Below are positions 19,328 through 28,288 of a stretch of DNA of 64,000 bases, one piece after another. Below the pieces are notes generated by a model, which worked only from the letters and a program-made list of their open reading frames with translations, did not search any database and was not told where the DNA came from. Each line of letters begins with the position of its first letter. Position 1 is the first letter of the stretch. The DNA is from Pseudomonas hefeiensis. Its GTDB lineage: Bacteria; Pseudomonadota; Gammaproteobacteria; Pseudomonadales; Pseudomonadaceae. Location of the stretch: positions 3,782,001 through 3,846,000 of the forward strand of contig NZ_CP117449.1 of the NCBI RefSeq assembly GCF_030687835.1. Reading direction: 5' to 3'. A program made the position numbers and the translations under genes.

Positions 19328-20986
19328 ATGAAATGGTTCTACGATCTTAGAATCGCCACCAAACTGATCACCTCGTTTTTGGTGGTGCTCGCGTTGACCG
19401 CCGTCATGGGGGTGTTCTCGATTATCCAACTCAACGAGGTCAACGGCACAACCATCGATATCCGCGAGAACTGGATGTCTTCGATGCGCGCCGCCTCGGG
19501 CATGCGCTTCTACGCGGCGAACTATCGCCTCAAGGAAAATCGCCACATTTCCGCCGACTCCGAGCAGGAGCGCACTGGCATCGAGCAAGAAGCGGACGAA
19601 GCCAAACAGGGTTTCGAAACGCGCCTGGCGACCTATGAAAAACTGATCTCCAGTGCCGAAGATCGCCAGCTGTTCGACACCACCCGCAGTGACTGGGCCG
19701 CGTACCTGGCTGTTAGCAAGGACCTGTTCGCGCTGTCGCGGCAGAACCTGACCGGCCAAGCCCAGGAACTGCTCAAGGGTGAGTCCAAACGTCATTTCGA
19801 CCTGGTGACCGCCGACCTGCAGAAATTGGTCGAGCTCAATGCCGCCGGGGCCGACGTGGCCAGCGCCCATGGTACGGAGCTGTACGAGGAGGCGCGCCTG
19901 TCGATCATTGCCGTGCTGATTGCCACCCTACTGGTAGGCCTGGGCCTGGCACTGTTCATTTCCCGGATCATTTCCCGTCCCCTGAAGCAGGCGGCCTTGG
20001 TAGCCGGGCAACTGGCCGAAGGCAACCTGAACGCGAAAATCGAAAGCGGCTCCAAGGACGAAACCGGCATGGTGCTCAACGCTATGCAAAATATGGTGGG
20101 CAAGCTGTCCCACATCATCGGTGAAGTGCGCAACGCCGCCGACAACCTGGCCAGCGCCTCCGAAGAAGTCAGCGCCACCGCGCAATCCATGAGCCAAGCC
20201 ACCAGCGAACAGGCGGCCAGCGTCGAAGAAACCAGCGCCTCCATCGAGCAGATGAGCGCCAGCATCAACCAGAACACCGAGAACGCCAAGGTCACCGACG
20301 GCATGGCCAGCAAGGCCGCCAAGGAAGCCACCGACGGCGGTGAATCGGTGCAGCAGACCGTGGTGGCGATGAAAAAAATCGCCCAGCGCATCAGCATCAT
20401 CGACGACATCGCCTACCAGACCAACCTGCTGGCGCTCAACGCTGCAATCGAAGCGGCCCGCGCCGGTGAACATGGCAAAGGCTTCGCTGTGGTCGCCGCC
20501 GAGGTACGCAAACTGGCTGAACGCAGCCAGGTGGCGGCCCAGGAGATCGGCGAGCTGTCGTCCAGCAGCGTCGACATGGCCGAGAAGGCCGGGCATCTGC
20601 TCAACGAAATGGTCCCGTCTATCAACAAGACCTCGGACCTGGTGCAGGAAATCAGCGCCGCTTCCGAAGAACAGGCCGCCGGTGTGGCGCAGATCAACAC
20701 CGCCATGACCCAACTCAACCAGGTGACCCAGCAGAACGCTTCCAGCAGCGAAGAGCTGGCCGCCACTGCTGAAGAGATGAGCAGCCAGGCCGAACAACTG
20801 CAACAGGCCATGAGCTTCTTCACCCTGGACGCGCCGGCCAAATCGGCCAACCAGCCGCTGAAGGTGGACAACACGCCCGGCCCGTCCAGTCGCAAGACCG
20901 TCCGTGCCCCCGCGACGGTGATGCCCAAGGCGTTTGCCTACACCATGGCCAGCGCGCCAGACGAATCCGAGTTCACCCGATTCTGA
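19328..20986 (+). CDS. methyl-accepting chemotaxis protein with 4-helix-bundle sensor
   Basis: A 552-residue receptor: TM1 (about 11-32), a periplasmic four-helix-bundle domain (about 33-187), TM2 (about 190-212), HAMP ([20 protein letters not shown]), and the MCP signalling domain with [20 protein letters not shown] and [20 protein letters not shown]. The C-terminus is EFTRF after a flexible linker of about 50 residues, matching the x-aromatic-x-x-aromatic shape of CheR/CheB-binding pentapeptides. ATG 19328 is preceded by GGAGAGG; an ATG six codons upstream sits too close to be favoured. It is placed between cheA and cheW, so it is the likely dedicated receptor. Confidence 0.93.
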   Translation: MKWFYDLRIATKLITSFLVVLALTAVMGVFSIIQLNEVNGTTIDIRENWMSSMRAASGMRFYAANYRLKENRHISADSEQERTGIEQEADEAKQGFETRLATYEKLISSAEDRQLFDTTRSDWAAYLAVSKDLFALSRQNLTGQAQELLKGESKRHFDLVTADLQKLVELNAAGADVASAHGTELYEEARLSIIAVLIATLLVGLGLALFISRIISRPLKQAALVAGQLAEGNLNAKIESGSKDETGMVLNAMQNMVGKLSHIIGEVRNAADNLASASEEVSATAQSMSQATSEQAASVEETSASIEQMSASINQNTENAKVTDGMASKAAKEATDGGESVQQTVVAMKKIAQRISIIDDIAYQTNLLALNAAIEAARAGEHGKGFAVVAAEVRKLAERSQVAAQEIGELSSSSVDMAEKAGHLLNEMVPSINKTSDLVQEISAASEEQAAGVAQINTAMTQLNQVTQQNASSSEELAATAEEMSSQAEQLQQAMSFFTLDAPAKSANQPLKVDNTPGPSSRKTVRAPATVMPKAFAYTMASAPDESEFTRF

Positions 20987-21025
20987 CGGTCCGACCCTAC
21001 AGGCTTGCTTAAAAGGAGAAAAGGC

Positions 21026-21562
21026 ATGGGCGCCATCGCGACCACACGTCAAGCCGCCATCGCGGTTGAGGAAGAAGCGCAATACCTGACGTTTATGCTC
21101 GGCACGGAGATGTTTGCCATCGGCATCCTGTGCATCAAGGAGATCATCGAGTACGGCAACCTGACGGTGGTGCCGATGATGCCGACCTTCGTACGCGGGG
21201 TGATCAACCTGCGCGGCGCGGTCGTGCCGGTGGTGGACCTGTCGGCCCGGTTCGGCCGACAGAACTCGGCGATCACCCGGCGTTCGTGCGTGGTGATCAT
21301 TGAGGCCAACACCGAGGACGGACCCGCCCAGGACATTGGCCTGCTGGTGGACACCGTGTCGGCGGTGCTGGAGATTCCGGCTTCGCAGATCGAACCGCCA
21401 CCGAGTTTCGGGGCGAAGATCCGCGCCGATTTCATCAGCGGCATGGCCAAGGTCGACGGCAAGTTCGTGATCGTACTGGAGGTGGACCGGGTGCTGTCCA
21501 TCGATGAAATGTCGCAGTTGGCCCAGGCCAGCCCTGCCGCGTTGGAAGCTGAAAGCCAATGA
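21026..21562 (+). CDS. cheW: chemotaxis coupling protein CheW
   Basis: A 178-residue CheW: YLTFMLGTEMFAIGILCIKEII, the VINLRGAVVPVVDL core strand and DTVSAVLEIPASQIEPPP. It couples the receptors to CheA. ATG 21026 has AAAAGGAG nine bases upstream. Its stop overlaps ATG 21559 in the next frame (ATGA). Confidence 0.95.
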   Translation: MGAIATTRQAAIAVEEEAQYLTFMLGTEMFAIGILCIKEIIEYGNLTVVPMMPTFVRGVINLRGAVVPVVDLSARFGRQNSAITRRSCVVIIEANTEDGPAQDIGLLVDTVSAVLEIPASQIEPPPSFGAKIRADFISGMAKVDGKFVIVLEVDRVLSIDEMSQLAQASPAALEAESQ

Positions 21563-21588
21563 ACACGGACACCTGCAAGGAACGCACT

Positions 21589-22395
21589 GTGAACTCATTG
21601 GCGCTCAATGACCGTGAGTTCAGCCAGTTTCAAGCCTGGCTGTACCAGGCCGCGGGCATCAACCTGTCACCGGCCAAGAAGGCCCTGGTGGCCGGACGTT
21701 TGTTCAAGCGCCTCAAGCACTATGAACTGGGCAGTTATGGCGAGTATTTCAAGCTGATCATGAGCGGCCAGCGCACCGAGGAACTGCAGGTGGCGCTGGA
21801 CCTGCTTACCACCAACGAAACCTACTTTTTCCGCGAACCCAAGCACTTTGATTTCCTGCGCCAGCATGTGCTGCCCCATGCAACGCCAGGTAAAACCTTT
21901 CGTCTGTGGAGCGCGGCCAGTTCCTCGGGTGAAGAGCCCTACAGCCTGGCCATGACCCTCGCCGAAGGACTGGGCACCACACCCTGGGAGATCATCGGTT
22001 CAGACATCAGCAGCCAGGTACTGGCCAAGGCCCGCTCCGGACATTACCCCATGGAACGCGCCCGTACCCTGCCCCAACCGTTGCTGGTGAAATATTGCCT
22101 GAAGGGCACCGGCAGCCAGCAAGGCACATTCCTCATCGACCGGGCGTTACGCAGCCGGGTCAACTTCATCCAGGTCAACCTCAACGACACCTTGCCGGAG
22201 CTGGGGGAGTTCGATGTCATCTTCCTGCGCAACGTGATGATCTATTTCGACCAGCCCACCAAAAGCAAAGTGGTCGCCCGATTGCTCCCGCGGCTCAAGT
22301 CCGGCGGGTATTTCATCGTGAGCCACTCCGAAAGCCTCAACGGCGTATCCGATGCGTTGAAACTGGTGGCGCCTTCGATTTATCGCAAGCCATGA
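21589..22395 (+). CDS. cheR: chemotaxis protein methyltransferase CheR
   Basis: S-adenosylmethionine-dependent methylation of receptor glutamates. N-terminal CheR helical domain (NDREFSQFQAWLYQAAGI), then the Rossmann domain with LWSAASSSGEEPYSLAM, GSDISSQVLAKA and FDVIFLRNVMIYF. GTG 21589 (268 residues) has AAGGAA at 21577-21582, six bases before it. ATG 21559 overlapping the cheW stop (ATGA) is an in-frame alternative adding ten residues that look unconserved. The stop overlaps the cheD start by four bases. Confidence 0.92.
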   Translation: MNSLALNDREFSQFQAWLYQAAGINLSPAKKALVAGRLFKRLKHYELGSYGEYFKLIMSGQRTEELQVALDLLTTNETYFFREPKHFDFLRQHVLPHATPGKTFRLWSAASSSGEEPYSLAMTLAEGLGTTPWEIIGSDISSQVLAKARSGHYPMERARTLPQPLLVKYCLKGTGSQQGTFLIDRALRSRVNFIQVNLNDTLPELGEFDVIFLRNVMIYFDQPTKSKVVARLLPRLKSGGYFIVSHSESLNGVSDALKLVAPSIYRKP

Positions 22396-22889
22396 GCGCC
22401 GCGCTGATGCAAGTGCCCGAGGTGTATCTGGCACCAGGCGAGTTTCGTTTCGCCACGAGTCCGACTCGCCTGCGCACCATTCTCGGCTCTTGCGTGGCCG
22501 TCACCCTGTGGCACCCGGAGCGCAAGATCGGCGGCATGTGCCATTACATGTTGCCCAGCCGGGCGCGCTGCTCGACGGCGCTGAACGGCATGTACGCCGA
22601 CGAAGCCATCGAACTGTTCGTCCGCCAGGCGAAGGCCCATCGCACCGAACCCGAGGATTACCAGCTCAAGCTGTTCGGCGGCGGCGAAATGTTCCCGGAG
22701 CTGCAACGCCAGGTGCCGTTCGGCGACGTGGCGCGCATGAACGTCAACGCAGCGCTGGAAATGGCCGCCCTCTACCGCCTGGACCTGATCGCCCAGGACA
22801 TGGGCAGCACCGGCTACCGAAGTATCATCTTTGACCTGTGCAGCGGCGACGTGTGGGTCAGGCATCAACCGATAAGGACCCGGCATTAA
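22392..22889 (+). CDS. cheD: receptor glutamine deamidase CheD
   Basis: A 165-residue CheD. Catalytic residues are visible: the Cys in [12 protein letters not shown], the His in GGMCHYMLP and the Thr in GSTGYRS. It deamidates receptor glutamines and can interact with CheY/CheC-type phosphatases in other bacteria. ATG 22392 overlaps the cheR stop (ATGA). Confidence 0.93.
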   Translation: MSAALMQVPEVYLAPGEFRFATSPTRLRTILGSCVAVTLWHPERKIGGMCHYMLPSRARCSTALNGMYADEAIELFVRQAKAHRTEPEDYQLKLFGGGEMFPELQRQVPFGDVARMNVNAALEMAALYRLDLIAQDMGSTGYRSIIFDLCSGDVWVRHQPIRTRH

Positions 22890-22891
22890 CC

Positions 22892-23965
22892 ATGTCAAAA
22901 AAGATAAATGTACTGTTGGTGGATGACTCTGCCGTGGTTCGCCAGGTACTGCTGGCGATCCTCAGCGACACGCCGGACATTCATGTGATGGGCGCGGCGT
23001 CCGATCCGATTTTCGCCATGGACAAACTGGCCAAGGAATGGCCCGACGTGATCGTGCTGGACGTGGAAATGCCGCGCATGGATGGCATCACCTTCCTGAA
23101 AAAAATCATGAGCGAGCGTCCCACGCCGGTGGTGATCTGCTCGTCCCTGACGCCCAGGGGCGCCGAAACCACCTTGCAAGCCATGGCCGCCGGTGCGGTG
23201 GAAATCATCACCAAGCCGACCAGCGGCCTGAAGAATTTCCTGTTGGAATCGGCACCGGAGTTGATATCGGCCATCCGCGCCGCCGCCCAGGTCAACGTCA
23301 GAAACCTGGGCCGGCGCCCTGCCCCGGCCCCACTGACCCCAGCCACCAAACTCACCGCTGACGCCATGCTGCCGGCCGCCAACGGCCACGCCATGGCCCA
23401 GACCACCGAACGCATCGTCGCCCTCGGCACTTCCACCGGTGGCACCCAAGCCCTGGAAGCAGTGCTGACTGCCTTGCCACGAGTGTGCCCAGGGATCGTC
23501 ATCGTCCAGCACATGCCGGAAAAATTCACCGCCTCGTTTGCCGCCCGGCTCGACAGCCTGTGCCAGATCGAAGTGCGCGAAGCTCGCAACAACGATCGTA
23601 TCCACCCGGGCCTGGCCCTCATTGCCCCAGGCGGCAAACACATGATGGTGACCCGCAGCGGCGCGTTCTATCACGTACAAGTGGTGGACGGCCCCCTGGT
23701 CAATCGCCACCGCCCATCGGTGGACGTGCTGTTTCGCTCAGTGGCCAAATTCGCCGGCCGCAACGCCACCGGCATCATCATGACCGGCATGGGCGACGAC
23801 GGCGCCCGTGGCCTGAAAGAAATGCTCGACGCCGGCAGCAGCACCGTGGCCCAGGACGAAGCCAGCTGCGTGGTCTTCGGCATGCCCAAGGAAGCCATCA
23901 AACTCAACGCCGCACAACGGGTGATGGGGTTGCATGAAATTGCGCAGGTGATTTTGCATCGGTAG
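22892..23965 (+). CDS. cheB: protein-glutamate methylesterase/deamidase CheB
   Basis: A 357-residue CheB: receiver domain with DD at 10-11 and acceptor Asp in [13 protein letters not shown], linker, then the methylesterase with the triad Ser (GTSTGG), His (QHMPEKF) and Asp (MGDDGARG). It demethylates receptors after phosphorylation by CheA. AAGGA lies thirteen bases before the ATG, a little far. It ends the operon; a REP-type hairpin lies about 36 bp downstream. Confidence 0.95.
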   Translation: MSKKINVLLVDDSAVVRQVLLAILSDTPDIHVMGAASDPIFAMDKLAKEWPDVIVLDVEMPRMDGITFLKKIMSERPTPVVICSSLTPRGAETTLQAMAAGAVEIITKPTSGLKNFLLESAPELISAIRAAAQVNVRNLGRRPAPAPLTPATKLTADAMLPAANGHAMAQTTERIVALGTSTGGTQALEAVLTALPRVCPGIVIVQHMPEKFTASFAARLDSLCQIEVREARNNDRIHPGLALIAPGGKHMMVTRSGAFYHVQVVDGPLVNRHRPSVDVLFRSVAKFAGRNATGIIMTGMGDDGARGLKEMLDAGSSTVAQDEASCVVFGMPKEAIKLNAAQRVMGLHEIAQVILHR

Positions 23966-24001
23966 GCGCTGAGGACTGCTCCCCGATCCACACAGAACTC
24001 A

Positions 24002-24028
24002 TTGTGGGAGCAAGCTTTGCTCCCACAA
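24002..24028. repeat. perfect REP hairpin after cheB
   Basis: TTGTGGGAGCAA (24002-24013) and TTGCTCCCACAA (24017-24028) form a perfect 12-bp stem with a three-base loop. No T-run follows, so it is a REP palindrome that may still protect the 3' end of the che message. Confidence 0.75.
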
Positions 24029-24050
24029 CGGGGATAAATCCCCTCGCCAC
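24029..24050 (-). repeat. dispersed repeat, second copy
   Basis: Inverted copy of the sequence at 601-622 (complement GTGGCGAGGGGATTTATCCC), placed directly against the REP hairpin. Confidence 0.5.
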
Positions 24051-24128
24051 AAAAAGCGATCGGGTTGGCTTCAGTATTCCGCTGAAGCATTCCTTTGCTA
24101 CAGGGCCGCCTTGTCTGCGAGCTTGTGT

Positions 24129-24212
24129 CTACACCGGGGAAATCGTTGCCAGTACGCCAATCAAAAGCGTCAACGCCAAGAACCCACCCAAAAAAATCGC
24201 CATCTTCGTCAT
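24129..24212 (-). CDS. possible 27-residue single-pass membrane protein
   Basis: On the minus strand, ATG 24212 opens a 28-codon frame encoding MTKMAIF followed by LGGFLALTLLIGVLATI and SPV. One membrane segment fills almost the whole protein, with a lysine at the N-terminal side. AGGTG lies about five bases before the ATG. It occupies a gap of more than 400 bp between cheB and the RES toxin in which no longer gene fits. I do not recognise it; KdpF- or CydX-like accessory peptides have this size and shape but other sequences. Confidence 0.45.
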   Translation of the reverse strand: MTKMAIFLGGFLALTLLIGVLATISPV

Positions 24213-24390
24213 GAGCACACCTGATAGAAAAGTTTGCAGCACACGGCCCGCCTGAGAGGCGAACCGCGACGGTATTCTGGGGTGGGGGTCGAGATTGTTA
24301 CAGGGGCAGGTGTCGCAAGAAAAAGCGGATCAGCGCACAAGGTACTTGGAGCCGCAGGATGCTTTGCACAGTCGATGGGAACGCGCATGC

Positions 24391-24879
24391 TCACTTAACC
24401 AATCGGGTATCCAGTCCGAACCGCTCCTGGGAAACAAGCCTGAACCGATCCGCCGCCAAATCGCAGCTCACCAGCAGATTCCAGGAATGCTGAGTCACCG
24501 CCGATGGAATCAGCACGAAGGGATGCTGCTCCAGCAGCTCTTCAGCAAACTGCTGCTGGTTAGGCGAGGGTCGAGCCGGAACAAGCCAGTTCGGGTTCGG
24601 CACGTCTTCGGCCTGAACCACTTTGATAAGCGCCGGATCCAGCACTTCAAAACATGTCAGTAGGTAAGGCACCCGGTCTAACGCGTCGAACCCCAGATGG
24701 GCCGCAACTTCCAGAATGGCCGTAGACGGGTCAGCCGAAGCATAGATGACCCGCCGACCGGGGGGATTCCAACGCCCACCGGTTCGTTGCGCGCCAATGC
24801 CGCTGTCCCACGTCTGCTTGTAGACCTCGCGGTCAAGGCGCCAGGCGTGCCACCGTCCGTCCCAGGGCAGAGGATTCAT
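24391..24879 (-). CDS. RES domain toxin
   Basis: A 162-residue RES-domain protein. RES toxins degrade cellular NAD+. The name-giving residues are present: R36 (TGGRWNPPGRR), E57 (AILEVAAH) and S126 (LIPSAVTQHSWN). Its start codon overlaps the stop of the upstream Xre-type antitoxin gene (ATGA), so the two are one operon with the antitoxin first, as is usual for this family. All catalytic positions look intact. Confidence 0.9.
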   Translation of the reverse strand: MNPLPWDGRWHAWRLDREVYKQTWDSGIGAQRTGGRWNPPGRRVIYASADPSTAILEVAAHLGFDALDRVPYLLTCFEVLDPALIKVVQAEDVPNPNWLVPARPSPNQQQFAEELLEQHPFVLIPSAVTQHSWNLLVSCDLAADRFRLVSQERFGLDTRLVK

Positions 24880-25385
24880 TGATAAACCCCGTGCTCAATC
24901 CGGGTCAGGTAATCCTCCACCACCTGAAAACCCAGTGAATTGTCGATTAGCTCCAATGGCACATAACCGTCCAGGTATTTGCAGGGTTTCTTCAGCCAGT
25001 CCTCAGCCAACGGCTGGCTACCAAAGACATTGGTAGCGTGCTCCAGGGTCTGGGCATACTGAAAGGCCACCGTACTCTGCTGCTGGTTCAGGCGTATCGG
25101 CTTGGTCTCCTTCGCCAGACGCTGGACGGTTCTGACGGACCTCCCAGTAATGCGCTGAACCAGGTCGTGCTCCATGTACAGAGCGGACGTGGAAAGCATG
25201 TCCTTGACGTCGCTCAGGTAAAAACCCTCTTGCGTGTACCGGATGATCAGCAAGCGCTCATCACCTTTGCGGCCATGCAGCAGCACCTCCGTTGGCTTTC
25301 TGGCGATGTCCGTTACTCTCGTCCCCGCCCCTGTTTTCGCCGTGGATTTGACGGCGGGTTTGTCTGCTTGTTTGGCTTCGGACAT
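24876..25385 (-). CDS. RES-Xre antitoxin (MbcA/ParS toxin-binding domain)
   Basis: A 169-residue antitoxin. The C-terminal half (about 108-169) is the MbcA/ParS/Xre toxin-binding domain: FQYAQTLEHATNVFGSQPLA and SLGFQVVEDYLTRIEHGVY. A helix-turn-helix-like segment ITGRSVRTVQRLAKET lies before it. The basic N-terminus is low in complexity (AKQADKPAVKSTAK). ATG 25385 has GAGGTC upstream; the longer frame to 25532 crosses the operator-like palindrome and is rejected. It should neutralise the RES toxin and repress its own promoter. Confidence 0.88.
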   Translation of the reverse strand: MSEAKQADKPAVKSTAKTGAGTRVTDIARKPTEVLLHGRKGDERLLIIRYTQEGFYLSDVKDMLSTSALYMEHDLVQRITGRSVRTVQRLAKETKPIRLNQQQSTVAFQYAQTLEHATNVFGSQPLAEDWLKKPCKYLDGYVPLELIDNSLGFQVVEDYLTRIEHGVYQ

Positions 25386-25401
25386 AACGTTGACCTCAGT
25401 G

Positions 25402-25434
25402 CGACATTTGACGCAATCATAGCGCCAAATGTCG
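25402..25434. promoter_or_regulatory. operator-like inverted repeat upstream of the RES-Xre operon
   Basis: CGACATTTG (25402-25410) and CAAATGTCG (25426-25434) form a perfect 9-bp inverted repeat with a 15-base centre, 17 bp before the antitoxin start. Half-site centres are 24 bp apart, roughly two helical turns. Family knowledge of autoregulation makes it a likely antitoxin-binding site. Confidence 0.6.
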
Positions 25435-25439
25435 TCACA

Positions 25440-25707
25440 GCGAAAACTCCGTTTGTCAGCCTTTGCGTATAAGGTTTCAGGCATCGATCTGTCCTCACGA
25501 TATAAAATGAAGCTGAGCGTGCCGGATTCCACACCGAGCGCAGCGACAACGCCAGATCGTAAGTGCGGTGCTTCCCAAGGCCAACCCTAAAAAGTTGTCA
25601 GAAACTTCCTCGATTTATCCCAAAGTGATCATTGGTCGTAAGACGCTGTTCAATGACGGCCCGTGTGGCGACAACATCCGACGTCATTGCCTACAACCAC
25701 TACAGAA
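25440..25707. other. gene-free stretch
   Basis: Between the RES-Xre operator and the EamA gene I see no gene, REP or clear terminator. Confidence 0.6.
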
Positions 25708-26625
25708 TCAGCTGGCTTTTGCCCCGTTCGCGGGCTCAAGGTTCAACGCCAGCACGCTTGTCAACACGATAATCGCCCCAACAATGACCATCGCTGACGG
25801 GCGCTCGGCCAGCACCAAAGAGGCCATCAACATCGCAGTGGGCGGTATCAGGTAAAGCGCCATGGAAGCGCGGCTTACATTGCTATGCGCCAGCACGTAA
25901 GCCCATGCGAGGTATGCCAACGCACTGGGAAAAATACCGAGAATCAATACCGCCAGATTCACCGAAGCCGAAGCATGTCGCGCCGCGCTCAACATCCCTG
26001 GTGCAAAAATGAACAACACGATTGTGCCCGACCAGACGGTGTAACAAACCATCGTCAGCCCGTCGTAGCGATAGCAATGGCGCTTGTGCAAAGAGAAATA
26101 CAGACTCCAGGACAGCGCCGCCAACAGGATCAATAGCCCATGCGCGTCCATGTCACCCAAGCCACGATCACCCGTGACGACCACGCCAGCGCCAAGCAAA
26201 CCGCACAGTACACAACCCCATTGCCAACCGCTGACCTTGTCCTTGAAGACAAAATGCGCCAGTAATGTACTGAACAAAGGCGTGGACTGGGCCAGCACAC
26301 TGGCCGCCCCGGCGCTGACGCCCCGCTGACCATAATTGAGGGCGATGTGGTGCAGGCTGACGGCGAAGAACCCCAACACCGCCAGCAATGGCAAATCCCT
26401 GAAACGCGGCCAGGAAATCCCCTTCACCATCGCCACAAGGACCATGAACACTGAAGCAATGAGAAACCGCATCAACGCCAACTGACCCGGTTCGTAAGCC
26501 TGCAAGCCAATGCGAATGCCGATCGGAGAATAGGCCCAGCAAAAAATCACAAACAGCGTCGCCAGGATAATTCTCGCACCGGGTTTGCTGGAGGAGTCGT
26601 CGAACGACACACAACGCGTTTCCAT
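25708..26625 (-). CDS. EamA/DMT family transporter
   Basis: A 305-residue inner-membrane protein with ten hydrophobic segments forming two EamA repeats, the first starting FVIFCWAYSPIGIRIGLQAY, the second around LILLAALSWSLYFSLHKR. The drug/metabolite transporter superfamily exports amino acids, metabolites or drugs; the substrate is unknown. It is divergent from a LysR gene with 111 bp between them, the usual arrangement for a regulated exporter. Confidence 0.88.
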   Translation of the reverse strand: METRCVSFDDSSSKPGARIILATLFVIFCWAYSPIGIRIGLQAYEPGQLALMRFLIASVFMVLVAMVKGISWPRFRDLPLLAVLGFFAVSLHHIALNYGQRGVSAGAASVLAQSTPLFSTLLAHFVFKDKVSGWQWGCVLCGLLGAGVVVTGDRGLGDMDAHGLLILLAALSWSLYFSLHKRHCYRYDGLTMVCYTVWSGTIVLFIFAPGMLSAARHASASVNLAVLILGIFPSALAYLAWAYVLAHSNVSRASMALYLIPPTAMLMASLVLAERPSAMVIVGAIIVLTSVLALNLEPANGAKAS

Positions 26626-26736
26626 TTAGAGTTCTTGCCCCACTGAGCGTCTGGCCGATTTATCTCAAAGTATCGAAACCACCCAACCTCAGCACAAGTG
26701 ACTTAAACTCAGCCCACCATTCACTTTGGGTGAGCT

Positions 26737-27603
26737 ATGGAACTGTCCCAACTGCGCATGCTCAAGACGGTCTGCGACACCGGCAGCATCGCCCGTGCCG
26801 CTGAAGTGCTGCACTGCGTGCCGTCCAACATCACTGCGCGCCTCAAGTCCCTGGAACGGGAACTCGGCACACCGTTGTTCTTCCGCGAAGGTCGCGGGCT
26901 GCGGGTCAGCCCGGCGGGCGAAGTGTTTCTGGAGTACGCGACAAAAATACTGAGCCTGACGGAAGAGGCCCGCCGCGCAGTAGCCCCTGACAGCGCACCG
27001 AGCGGCCCGTTGCGCATTGGCGCGATCGAGTCCAGCGCCACGGGGCGTCTGCCCCAGTTGCTGGCCAAATACCACGCGCAGTACCGGCAAGTATCCCTGG
27101 AACTGAGCACGGGCACCTGGGCTCAGTTGCTGGACGATGTCCAGCATCATCGGCTCGATGGCGTGATCGTAGCGGTGGACATAGAGCGACCTGGACTCAA
27201 GCGAGCCGTGATGTACCGCGAAGACCTGGTGCTCATTGCCTCCGAGTCCCACGGCCCACTGCGCAGCGCGGCAGATTTGCGAGGCAAGGCGATCTTCATG
27301 TGGTCCACAGGGTGTCCGTACCGCTTGGCGCTGGAGCAATGGTTGTTACGCCATGAGCAAACGCAGCCGATCATCAGCATCGCCAGCTATGGCGCCATCG
27401 TCGGCTGCGTCAGCGCTGGTGCAGGTGTCTCGCTGGTGCCTCGGGGGATCTATGAGCAATACCACCAGGGCGCTGGCTGGACAGGATATGAATTCCCCGA
27501 GCTGACGGGGATCGATAACCTTTTTTACTGGCACGAAAACGCCGGTCGGCATCCTGCCAGAGAGGCGTTTTTGGCGATGCTGAAAACGGAGTTCGAAGGC
27601 TAG
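26737..27603 (+). CDS. LysR family transcriptional regulator
   Basis: A 288-residue LysR protein: N-terminal winged helix (MELSQLRMLKTVCDTGSIAR, then SNITARLKSLERELGTPLFF) and a C-terminal substrate-binding-protein-like effector domain from about 90. It probably controls the divergent EamA exporter and itself. It is most like the small ArgP/CbbR-unrelated 'antibiotic export' type LysR by context only; the ligand is unknown. Confidence 0.9.
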   Translation: MELSQLRMLKTVCDTGSIARAAEVLHCVPSNITARLKSLERELGTPLFFREGRGLRVSPAGEVFLEYATKILSLTEEARRAVAPDSAPSGPLRIGAIESSATGRLPQLLAKYHAQYRQVSLELSTGTWAQLLDDVQHHRLDGVIVAVDIERPGLKRAVMYREDLVLIASESHGPLRSAADLRGKAIFMWSTGCPYRLALEQWLLRHEQTQPIISIASYGAIVGCVSAGAGVSLVPRGIYEQYHQGAGWTGYEFPELTGIDNLFYWHENAGRHPAREAFLAMLKTEFEG

Positions 27604-27621
27604 CCGCGCCGCCCTTCCATT

Positions 27622-27645
27622 GTGGCAAGGGGATTTAGTGAATCG
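27622..27645 (+). repeat. dispersed repeat, degenerate third copy
   Basis: GTGGCAAGGGGATTTAGTGA resembles the repeat at 601-622 but has lost its second half. It lies just after the LysR gene. The rest of 27604-27766 shows nothing clear. Confidence 0.35.
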
Positions 27646-27766
27646 TCGCACCGCCCCGCCGGACGGCGAAGCAGTCCCAAGATGGTTGTAGGTGATCGAC
27701 TGATAAACCGAGATGTAAGCTTTAGTCGCATGTAAGCCCAAACCGAACGCTGACTGGGAGTCTATT

Positions 27767-28288
27767 TTGGAATTAGCACCACAGTTCATCCTCCATGAAA
27801 CCACCCATTGGATCGTCAACCATCACTTGGCATCCGCCCTGCCCGGCTACCTCATGCTCGGTTCCAAAGCTCACGTAAACTCATTGGCACAATTGCCGGA
27901 CGCTGCGCTCGCAGAGCTGGGTGGTCTGATGGCAAACATCCAGCACACTCTCGAAACACAACTGAACCCAAAATGGCTTTATATCAGCCGATTCGGCCAC
28001 GATCCCCGCTACCCCATCCACTTCCATTTCATCCCGGTTTACGACTGGGTCGAGGAACTGTTTTGGAAAGATGCGCGGTACAGGCTGCTGGAGACGTTTG
28101 GTACCCAAGAGAATGCCCAAACGTTGACCGATGGCGCAGAGTTGACGTTGTTCGTTTGGCGTGAATTCAGCGAGAGCCCTACGCCGCCGGCAATCCAAGG
28201 GCCTTCGATCAGCCAGGTGATTGAACGGTTGCGGAAGGCGTTCAAGACTCGGCCGACACCAAACCTTCCTCCAGCGCAATGGCCATGA
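27767..28288 (+). CDS. HIT-like protein
   Basis: A 173-residue protein with a histidine-triad fold pattern: FILHETTHWIVNHHLASALP, GYLMLGSKAHV, and the motif HFHFIPVYDWVEE. The canonical HxHxHxx is reduced to HFHFIP; the first two histidines remain and the third is Ile. HIT proteins act on nucleotide-linked phosphoramidates; activity here is uncertain. The start is TTG 27767, because GGAG lies six bases upstream and the first strand of the domain begins right after it; the next ATG would remove that strand. The end overlaps the convergent DUF2268 gene by 47 bp. Confidence 0.7.
   Translation: MELAPQFILHETTHWIVNHHLASALPGYLMLGSKAHVNSLAQLPDAALAELGGLMANIQHTLETQLNPKWLYISRFGHDPRYPIHFHFIPVYDWVEELFWKDARYRLLETFGTQENAQTLTDGAELTLFVWREFSESPTPPAIQGPSISQVIERLRKAFKTRPTPNLPPAQWP

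Noticed and set aside
24002..24028. Rho-independent terminator after cheB
   Set aside because: The stem is perfect but has no T-run and is a REP palindrome; listed as a repeat.
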